64,000 nt of DNA from NCBI RefSeq assembly GCF_018446385.1, contig NC_056005.1, forward strand, positions 67,058,239 through 67,122,238, read 5' to 3'. The DNA is from Zingiber officinale. Lineage: Eukaryota > Streptophyta > Magnoliopsida > Zingiberales > Zingiberaceae. A program made the translations under genes and the position numbers. The first letter of the stretch is position 1. The number at the start of each line of letters is the position of its first letter. This document shows positions 55,961-64,000 of the stretch, one piece after another. The notes under the pieces are model-generated. The model did no database searches. It was not told the origin of the DNA and saw nothing but the letters and a program-made list of their open reading frames with translations.

Positions 55961-58380
55961 CAACCTCGTCCTCCTGTGGAACCACGGTATGCTCCTACTG
56001 GTGACCGTGTGTCTCAAACATCTCACAGAAGACAACCACAATACACACTACTGATCTTCACATCTAGACGTTTCAGTCGAAACATCTTTAGAACTATGCA
56101 AAGATAGTGTACGTGATACACCTCAGATCAGGAATAAAACACCACATCATCAATAACGATAACGAATTCTGATCCAATATCCTAGGGATACCCAAATCAT
56201 CTAGTCCATGAAAACATCTAAGGCTCCGCAAGCCCTAATGGTAAAACCAATACACATAATGTCCGTATCACAGATATTCCCAATCCATAAGATCCTCAAC
56301 AATAAATCTGAAATATGATCACCAACGATATAAGACATCTAAGCATAGATCCTCCAGTGTGAGAGCAACGCTCCATCACAGAAAATACCACATATGTGGG
56401 AGCAACGCTCTACCACAAGAAATCCTCAATATGTAGGAGTAACACTCCACTACAAATAATCTGAAATATGTATCGCAATAAATATAGGGGCAATGCTTCG
56501 CTACAAGCAATCCGTAATATGTGGGAGCAACTCTCCACCACAAAATAATACATAAGTACCCCAAGGAACCTAACTATCCAGCTAGAGACTGTACAAGATC
56601 TCTCTACCACAAATCACTATGGTTAGCCTAGGCTATAACAACCTAGTAAACTAATCAAATCCATCATCAACTCTATCAGCATCCTAGTGGGTCATCCACT
56701 GATAGGAGAATTAGTTGATGAGTTAATCCAACAAATGACATAATGCAGTCACTCCACATTCTGCATTCAGCATAAGTAGAATCATCATGCTGCCACCAAT
56801 ATATACCTAGCACACGTGCTCACACAACATATGTATGATCGACATAATCCTCCAATTAGTACACACCAAACATACTCCCAACATAGGTATAAATCATCGT
56901 GATACCTCCAACAATGCATACTGATCCCGTGTGCATATATCAACATAGGTATAATCGACAATAAACCTCAAACAACCTCACATGTCATATATACACCTAT
57001 GCCAAGAGTATAATCAACGTAATACTTCCAACAAATCATAATCGACACGAGTATACTCTCAGAACAATCATATAATAAACAAGAAACCTCAAATATTACA
57101 CCGAACACATATGCACATATCACAACTCAGATTGAATCGATAAGATACATCCAATAAAACACTCAAACATATGTGCACATTCCACAACTTAGTTTTTAAT
57201 TAACAAATACCTCCAATAAACAATCAGATATGTATGTCTAACCATTGGGTATAATCTACTAGAAACCCACAATAATCATATGTATAAAGGTATACGACCC
57301 AAAAGATAAAGTCAGAATTCAAGAACATCAAGACACTCTCATTTTTTTATCTTAAAAAATATCAGCCCACATAATATCAGATGAATCAGTCTCTACTCCC
57401 CATGAGAGCAAGTTAACATTCAAAACATCAAATCATTATTTATCCACATAGTCTAATATCAGAGGAAGCAAATATCAATTTTATCATCCTGTTAACTAGT
57501 CACAACTAACCAGATTTATTAAAATCTCATAGGCACTCTAAACCATAAACTCTCTAGCACCCAATTTATAATCTGATCACCAACTATAATCATCAAACTT
57601 GTGAATATCATACACGACACTCACTATGTTACCATCAACAACAACCCAAATAATAGATCATCAAAATAATTATCCACTAATAGATCATCAAACAACCACA
57701 TAACATTTACTCTCATAAATCATTAGAAATCAACACATCACAATATCTGATCTCCCAATATCCCTTAACCTCAAATCATTCTCAACAATGATCAAACATG
57801 ATAACTCTCCAATGACCAATTTTTATCGTATCGGATACCCTAATATCCAAAAGATACGAGTATAAAAACTCTACTGGCTAAGTCCACAGGAATATATAGG
57901 TATCATCAATTACCCAGTTAACAATAGCAGAGGCTGATATGTGCCTCCATCTCCTAATAGTAATAACAGAAGCTAAAACTACTGGTAGTAAGATATGAAA
58001 AATCACCAGAGACTATAATCCTTGATCTCTATTAGGGTCGACCAAGATCAGTGGCTAACCCATCACATGTAATATGGCTATAACAACCAGACAGGTAATA
58101 AAGATAAAGTGCTAATAGATGTCCTAACTATCATAAAATAAACATCATACCTATTTGCCGTCTGGAGATGTTCCATCGCTGTCCAGTCCCCAACTTCTGA
58201 CCTCAAAATTCCGAACGAGAAAATCGCCGGAAATCCATATAAATCCGAAACGGAAGTCCGAAACATAACCATAACGGAAATCCGTACATGCCCAGTTTGA
58301 CTCGCAAACCTGGCTAACCAAATATCCAGAATACCAACAACAGGTATCCGATAAATCTCCAGAACACCAAAAGCAGGTAT
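55961..58380 (-). other. Non-coding, repeat-rich filler in place of gag-protease-RT of element B
   Basis: No coding similarity is seen. Degenerate tandem units occur at about 56350-56560 (words like TATGTGGGAGCAACGCTC, about 55-60 bases apart) and at about 56790-57260 (ACATAGGTATAATCGAC, about 60-75 bases apart). The remainder is AT-rich. Confidence 0.7.
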
Positions 58381-58388
58381 CATAACCC

Positions 58389-58561
58389 GCTCTGATACCA
58401 AATAAATTGGTATCAGATAAATCTCAAAAATCCATAATACAAAAATCCAACAAGTATCGCCAAACTTGGCGCTCTGATACCAAGTAAATAAATTGGTATC
58501 AGGTTATCCCAAACATCCAAAATACGAAAACAAAAGATCGTAAAACTTGGCTCTGATACCA
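58389..58561 (-). promoter_or_regulatory. Three tandem primer-binding sites of gypsy element B
   Basis: The complement of TGGTATCAGAGC lies at 58550-58561, 58471-58482 and 58389-58400. The site nearest the LTR (58568) is the expected one. Upstream of copies 2 and 3, GATACCAATTTATT is conserved as in element A. Confidence 0.9.
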
Positions 58562-58567
58562 CTAAAT

Positions 58568-61294
58568 TGTCACGCCCCAGAGGAGTCCCTGTCCGAGAAA
58601 ATTTCGGCAGCATCTCCCCTGTACGGTGGACAATCTGAAACTTTTCTACATCTCACAAATACCTCAGCCACAGACGGCTGGAATAATAACAACAAAATAA
58701 AACATCACTACGCAGTTATATATAATCAAACAAAGTAGTAATACTCTGACTCAAAAACCACCCTACTCAACTAAACTCGTAAATCTCAAAACCGACGAAC
58801 TCACCTCTTCTGCCGTCCAGGCAAGCACGTAGTAAAAAAAACACATCGAATAAGAATCCATCATCATCACAAAAATCCGTACAACAACCAAGTATCCAAA
58901 CAAACCAAGTCCACAGATAATCAATAAATGCAAAACAAAACTAAACGATATATAAACCATCGAGGTCTGCAGAGATCTAGCACTACGTGCTGTGGGGACT
59001 AGCGACTGGAACTCCCTCCTGACAGCATCAACCTGAAAATAACGACAATGAAGGCGGGGTGAGTCCAACACTCAGCAGGTACAATTGATATGCAAAGTAA
59101 AGAAATAACACCTAGCACTAATCATGCGTACAGTCTCCTGATAAAAAATAAAGGTAAATGCAACCGAAGAAGACAGGAGAGAATCTGTACTAACCAGGAC
59201 CTGAGTATAAGGACAAACAGTCCGAGTGGTATAGGAATCCTGTATGCATGTCAAACATAGGTCTCCAAACAATATGCAGCATATAAATGCAGCAATCACA
59301 ATCACAAACAATAAATGCATCATGCATATGATGCCAATGTCATGGTCACCCCTGACACCAGTCAGCCAACTCACAACAAAAGTGGGACCAAGTGGGTAGG
59401 GCTGTGGCCGTGCACTCAACACTACTCGATGGGTGATCGGTGGACGGATCTTGTCGAGTACATACATACTTCTACCCCAAATCATAAATGGGGGCGCTCA
59501 ATGCTCGGTACGCTATGACGGGAGGAATCTCTAACGTGCTACCGCTGCGTCACACTACCCGAGCGGATCAGCGGCAGGAAGAGTCAAACGACGTGCTACC
59601 ACGGCTGTCACGCTACCCATGGCGTCACATCGAGCGATGATGAAAACTGGCAAAGTGCTCGACAATAATGGAGCAATCTATCGCACAGCATGTGATCATG
59701 CAAATGGTGCATGTCACTAAGCATGGTAATATACTAAACCAACCTCTGGACATATAACAATGGGCACCATAGTGAATAAATCATATCAAGATATACTGAT
59801 CAATAAGGTATCAAACCTAGGTCCTGAACATGTGAAACATGGTTATATCACTACCCATGAGCATGATAGATCAGGTACAAGATCAATACGAGATGCAAAC
59901 AAACAATCAATCAAACAGGTAACATGTATTGGGTAGTGATTAACCGAAACAAATAGGAAACACAATTAATGCAACATATTATTTTCATTACTAAGCATAT
60001 CAAAGACAATAAGTCAAAAGTACCCGCCTCCGATAAGAAAAGTCCAAATCTGACTCCGAGATACCCGTTCTCGCGTCAAAGTCCTGTGTCACCAATATAT
60101 ATACATTTTTATTTAGCTACACTCATATAAATAGCTAAATAAAAATCTCTAACACTAAATTAGGGCAAAACCCTAATCATATAGCATTAATCCTACCAAA
60201 ATTAAATCCAACAATTAACTAGGGTTAATTGCCTTTAACCCTAATCATAACATTAGATTAAAAATCTAAGTTAATCCAATCTACCAATTTCCAACAGCTT
60301 TAAATCTCCAATCAACAGTATCAATAATGGAGACAACACACACACTGCACTATTTAAATTCCAAAGCAAATCACCAATCGGTAGTTCTAATTGACATTTG
60401 AACAAACAGGTATCATGCAGCGTTTGAAGCATCCATATTCCGAAAGAATTACCTCTTCTGTGGCAGCAAACAGCACAGAAGCTAGGTGGCTGTGGCGGCG
60501 AGAACTAGGGCAGAGGGTAAATTGTCGACGCTTGGCTGAGGAGGAGCGACACCCAGCAATCTCTTGCTCCGAATTGATGTCTTCTCTGTGGAGAAGACCA
60601 AGCACAAGAGAGATAAGCAAAAAGGGTAGAAAAGCAAGGACAGGGTTCAAACAACCTACCTCACTTGCCTACCCACCCTCTCCGCGGCGATGATCTAGGG
60701 CACAGCCAAGTGGAGTCTCGGATATGGCTGTGATGACTCTGTGCCGGTGATGAAGAACCTCGGCAGTGGCACGCAGAGGAAGAACTAGGCTCGGTAGCGG
60801 GCCGGCGCTAGGGCACAGGGAAAAGGCGGTGCTCCGTGCGTCGCCGGCGGCAGAGATCGAGAGAAGGGCGTCGGCGGCGTTGTACAGTAGCGTTTGCCGT
60901 CGCTGGCAGCAGTGGGAAGAGGAGTTCGGCTCTAGGGAAAGAAGAAAAGGAGATGGCCGAAGGGTTTAAAGCTTCGGCGAGGATGAAACCACCGGGCCGG
61001 CGGTTAGGGCTCGGCGTCGGGCTTCGGCACGCGCGGGAGAGGAAAGGGAAATGGCACGAGTTCGGCGTTGAGGGAAGAAAAAGAAAAGGATAAAGAAATA
61101 AAAATAAGGAAAAAGAAAAGGAATTAAATATATAATTTTTTCCTCACTTAAAATGGGTAGCCTAAACAGGCTTTTCCGGACCCCGTTTTATCCCCGTTTA
61201 CTCGTCCGTACGAGCTCCGAAAAATTCCCGAAAAATTACCAAAAATTCCAAAAAATTCCTTTATTCATATTCGCCTATTTTTCGGTATTTTACA
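58568..61294 (-). repeat. 5' LTR of gypsy element B
   Basis: On the + strand from TGTCACGCCCCAGAGG to TCGGTATTTTACA. It is nearly identical to the 3' LTR for long stretches (for example 59660-60620 against 52045-53020). It differs in a block at about 60842-60895 and in a run of small deletions at about 59395-59610. Confidence 0.92.
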
Positions 61295-62827
61295 GCTAGA
61301 GAGGGGGGGGGGGTGTGAATAGCTTCCACTAAAACTCAGTCAATTTCCTCACAAAATCTTGTTAGCACAGCGGAAATAAGTAAAAAGAAAACTGATGTAA
61401 GGAAAGAAAACACAACCCCCAGATTACACAAGTATGTACGAGGTTCCGGGATAACTTGCCCCTACTCCTCGGCGTGTCCGTAAGGTGGACGATCTCTTGA
61501 TCTTTCGGTAGATCACACCCCGGACAAATTCCGGCTAAGTATTTCTCCTTCTTGGTGGAGTAACCTCTCCACAAAGTCACAGAAATGATTTGAAATGAAG
61601 CACAAGACTTACAGAGTTTTGTGGCGGACAGAATGAACAAATGAACTTACAGCCACGAAGCACAACGCAAAGACAGAAGGAATTCCTCAGCCAAGAGCTC
61701 AACACTACACAGCCTCTTGCTTCGGTTCACCGAGAGTTTCAAAACCTTCATTCTAAACCTCTCTTCTTCCTTCTTCTTATCCTCTGCTTTCTCACTGTCT
61801 TCAGCCAGAGCCGAATCACTCTCTCCTCATCTGGTTCTCTGAACTCACTCCAATACCATCCATGGTCTTCACTGGTGTCTCTGAGCTCGAACCAATAAGC
61901 AAGAATCAAGCTGTCGCAGCCAGTGAACGTTGACACTCGAATTGCACCACTTGCAGTGAAATACAGCAGAAAGGATACTTGGTCTTATTCTTCTGATGGA
62001 GCTTAATTTGAAATTAAGCACGAACGGCACCTGCAACCTGTAACTCAAAAATCTCACAGCAGAAAAACAGAAGAAGACAAACGACATTGTTGTGGATCGG
62101 TCAGCACCGATCCATAGCCTCCGGACCGATCGGGACACACCATGATCGTGCAGGATGATCTGATCGGTGGACCGATCACTATTGCTCGAATCCCGTCGCA
62201 TCCTTCGATCGGTCGGTCCGATCGATAGCCTGAGATCGCTTACGTAGGTTACCATCGGTCACGAGACCGATCGATAATCCTGATTGTTTACGTAGTTGAT
62301 CGGTCACGAGACCGATCAGTTCACTAGGTATCACTGGATCGGTCGGCCGACCGATCCAGAATATCATTGGATCGGTCAGCGGACCGATCCAATGTCCAAC
62401 TAGTTTTAGAGCCTCCCCTAAACCCTAACGCCTTTCCTGTCCAGAGAGCTAAACCCTCTAAATTCAGAGAACAGCTGCCGAGCCTCTCCGACTTCGTCCG
62501 GTCCGGAGAACGAGCTACCGAGCCTCCGGTCCGGAGAACGAGCTACCGAGCCCTCTCCGACTTCGTCCGGTCCAGAGAACGAGCTACCGAGCCCTCTCTG
62601 ACCTAGTCCGGAGAACGAGCTGCCGAGCCCTCTCCGACTTCGCGTGCCAAGTATCCGTACTTGGACTTTTCCTCTCCACATGATCAACCTTGATCATTAA
62701 TCAGTCTGAGTCTAATTACTATCTGATACAAACTTAAATCCGTGTCAACATCAAAACAACAGCCAGGTCAGACTGTATCAACACTATTCACCCCTCCCCT
62801 TCTAGCACGTCTCGATCCAACACTTCC

Positions 62828-63545
62828 TACCTGGTTTCTCTCGGGCAAGGATTTACTTGATTGCCCTACTGCAGTAGGCGAGACGACCAGCAACTTCTGA
62901 AGCTTGGGCGCAATCTTGGGCGGAGGCGGACCCAGTTCGACTGCCCGCCGAGAATCTCGGGCTAACTGGATGCAATCTCCTGTGGAATGAGTGTGAGACC
63001 TGTGGTAGGTACAATAATAGGGCCCCCATTGACCGGGTCTAGGGCCTTGGACAGATTTGACTTGTTGCACCACCCTGAATTCTTGACTGGGAGGAAATCC
63101 TGGCCGGGCATCCTTAGAGCGGGGAAGGGGTCGAGCGGGAGGTTGGGGCGGCCTTCTCTCCGACTTATTGGTAGGAGCAAGTGCTTTGTTTGCTTTCCTC
63201 CGGGTCGCTTGGACTTTTTCTATATTAATGTAGTTTGCTGCCTTCCCAAGCATCTCATCAAAATTCTTCACAGGCTCTCGAATGAGGGCTCGGAAGAACT
63301 CCCCTTCCACCAAACTATGGGAAAATGCGCTCATCAAGATCTCTGAGGTAGTTGACGGGACGCCCTGAGCTACCTAGTTGAAGCTCTTTATGTAAGCCCT
63401 CAGGGGCTTTGTAGGCCCCTGTTTAAGGGCGAATAGATAATGGTTTGTTTTCTGATATTTTTTACTACTGGCGAAATGATGCAGGAAAACGTTCTTGAAA
63501 TCCTGAACGCAGATGATGAATCCGACAGATAATCCATTGAATTAC
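62828..63545 (-). pseudogene. Tat-like Ty3/gypsy gag fragment (minus)
   Basis: From about 63545 down: FKNVFLHHFASSKKYQKT, LFALKQGP, a TAG where FNQVA is usual, then ILMSAFSHSLVEGEFFRALI, FDEMLGKAANYINIEK, a Pro-rich basic stretch and YCTYHRSHTHSTGDC with the GPPPPKIAPKLQKLL segment. These are the capsid core and knuckle-like motif of Tat-lineage gag. One in-frame TAG breaks it (about 63372-63374). The frame ends at the TSD of LTR H (62823-62827). This is a different copy from the + strand gag at 30150. Confidence 0.8.
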
Positions 63546-63822
63546 TTTTGTGTCGAGCCCGGTAGTAAAACTAAACTACAACCAAACTTAAATCAAACTC
63601 AAGTTTGTAAAAAAAAAATCAAAAACTTATTTCAACAGTTTTTTCCCTTTTAGTCTCGATTTAATTTAATATCTTTTTTTTTTAATACCATGAAACTCGA
63701 CTTATTCGACTTGTTTATAGTCCAACCACTTGATATGAGAACCATGAGAGAAAATCATGGTTTGCACGCTATTTATTGTAGAATTTATGGGAACAATTTA
63801 CACAGGTCCAGATCAAGCCCAG
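63546..63822. other. AT-rich non-repetitive stretch
   Basis: Short A and T runs, no ORF, no retroelement motif recognised. Confidence 0.5.
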
Positions 63823-64000
63823 ATGATGATGCAGCTCAGAATTCATCTGTTGAAATGGAGTGCAAGCCTCCTCTCCTCAAACGAATACTCTGTCTCCTCC
63901 GCCGCCACTCTCTTCGCCGCAGCTGCGTTGGAGAGGCCAGTGGATGCAGGCGGCGCAGAGACGTGCATCGGCGCTGCTGCTTTCGTCGGAGTACTACTCT
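63823..64000 (+). CDS. Possible 5' end of a host gene (uncertain)
   Basis: A sudden rise in GC begins at about 63860. From ATG at 63823 a frame stays open to the window end, starting MMMQLRIHLLKWSASLLSSN and rich in Ala/Ser afterwards, which could be an organelle transit peptide. A second ATG at 63859 opens an Arg-rich frame that is also uninterrupted. The opposite strand has open frames too, so strand and frame are not settled. I do not recognise a protein family. Confidence 0.25.
   Translation, partial: MMMQLRIHLLKWSASLLSSNEYSVSSAATLFAAAALERPVDAGGAETCIGAAAFVGVLL

Larger units (their letters stand above)
50953..61294 (-). mobile_element. Ty3/gypsy element B (Tekay/Del-like, minus), partly deleted
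   Basis: In the minus direction: 5' LTR (61294-58568), three primer-binding sites (58561-58389), about 2.4 kb of non-coding filler, partial RT-RNase H (about 55960-55380), integrase with chromodomain-like tail (about 55060-53826), polypurine tract and 3' LTR (53714-50953). Integrase is about 90% alike to element A by eye. gag, protease and most of RT are absent. With the adjoining Cassandra it is flanked by GCTAG at 50180-50184 and 61295-61299. Confidence 0.9.
40632..62783 (-). mobile_element. Near-complete SIRE-like Ty1/copia element (minus), TSD CTATT
   Basis: Flanked by CTATT at 40627-40631 and 62784-62788. In the minus direction: 5' LTR (62783-61295 plus 50184-50162), primer-binding site (50159-50148), one gag-pol frame (50105-45375) with four stops, a non-coding spacer with hairpin arrays, a third ORF (44202-42829), a repeat region, a polypurine tract and the 3' LTR (42271-40632). 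INT precedes RT, which defines Ty1/copia. The SIRE/Maximus-like assignment rests on the long LTRs, the third ORF and the long 3' non-coding region. The composite at 50185-61294 is a later insertion in its 5' LTR. Confidence 0.9.
50162..62783 (-). repeat. 5' LTR of the minus SIRE-like element, split by insertion
   Basis: Pieces 50162-50184 and 61295-62783 match the 3' LTR (40632-42271). Removing 50185-61294 and one GCTAG restores GGATGGCTAGAGAGGGG as in the 3' LTR. Compared with the 3' LTR it lacks many 1-10-base bits between about 62100 and 62560. Confidence 0.9.
39408..62822 (+). mobile_element. SIRE-like solo LTR (LTR H), TSD CTTCC, split by a nested element
   Basis: Left part 39408-40631 starts TGTTAGTGCGGGAAGC. 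The right part 62784-62822 ends GTCTCGATCCAACA. CTTCC flanks it at 39403-39407 and 62823-62827. Without the nested element it is about 1.26 kb. Minisatellite of AACCCTAGGTGG-type units (39535-39790), palindromic words (40025-40215), TATAAAAGG (40268-40276), GGAGTAGGAGTC box (about 40508). Confidence 0.85.

Overview
This is nuclear DNA from a large-genome flowering plant, most likely a monocot. The one host gene has GC-rich exons separated by short AT-rich introns. Almost everything else is nested LTR retrotransposons of plant lineages: SIRE/Maximus-like Ty1/copia, Tekay/Del-like and Tat-like Ty3/gypsy, and the TRIM family Cassandra. The LTR style reminds me of Zingiberales (ginger/banana relatives), but that is an impression and not a demonstrated assignment. 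No prokaryotic or organellar signal was seen.

Layout. 1-7060: a decayed Ty3/gypsy element (A) on the + strand. 7061-21563: a SIRE-like copia element (+) that keeps only part of gag and a third ORF and has lost pol. It is invaded by a ~240-bp repeat array, a 3.4-kb gypsy solo LTR (TSD ATCCT), a 1.6-kb A/T-only array and a minus-strand SIRE-like solo LTR (TSD GCTAT). 21564-23265: the 5' end of another minus-strand copia element. 24253-26648 (-): a six-exon pyruvate decarboxylase gene, the only convincing host gene. 28842-29040: a tRNA-derived SINE with a 15-bp TSD. About 29056-38242: a Tat-like gypsy element (+) cut up by two SIRE-like solo LTRs, a Cassandra-derived insertion, a Harbinger-type MITE and an unclassified non-coding segment.

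38243-62827 is a nest that can be resolved level by level from target-site duplications (TSDs). A solo LTR (39408-62822, TSD CTTCC) contains a near-complete minus-strand SIRE-like element (40632-62783, TSD CTATT). The 5' LTR of that element contains a composite of one Cassandra TRIM plus one minus-strand gypsy element (50185-61294), flanked by a single TSD (GCTAG). A minus-strand Tat gag fragment follows. The last ~200 bases may begin a host exon.

Most interesting points. (1) Both SIRE-like elements carry a third ORF between the pol position and the 3' LTR. In both, the ORF appears to start in a tiny exon (3 or 4 codons) followed by an intron, suggesting a dedicated spliced transcript. (2) The SIRE-like LTRs share a plan although their sequences differ: a minisatellite, then an array of short palindromes (in several LTRs 10-12-bp arms around a 4-base spacer), then a TATA box. 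(3) Both gypsy elements carry three tandem copies of the initiator-tRNA primer-binding site. (4) Cassandra and a gypsy element share one TSD pair, as if integrated together. (5) The pyruvate decarboxylase has an extra His next to its catalytic His-His pair and a Thr just before a catalytic Glu.
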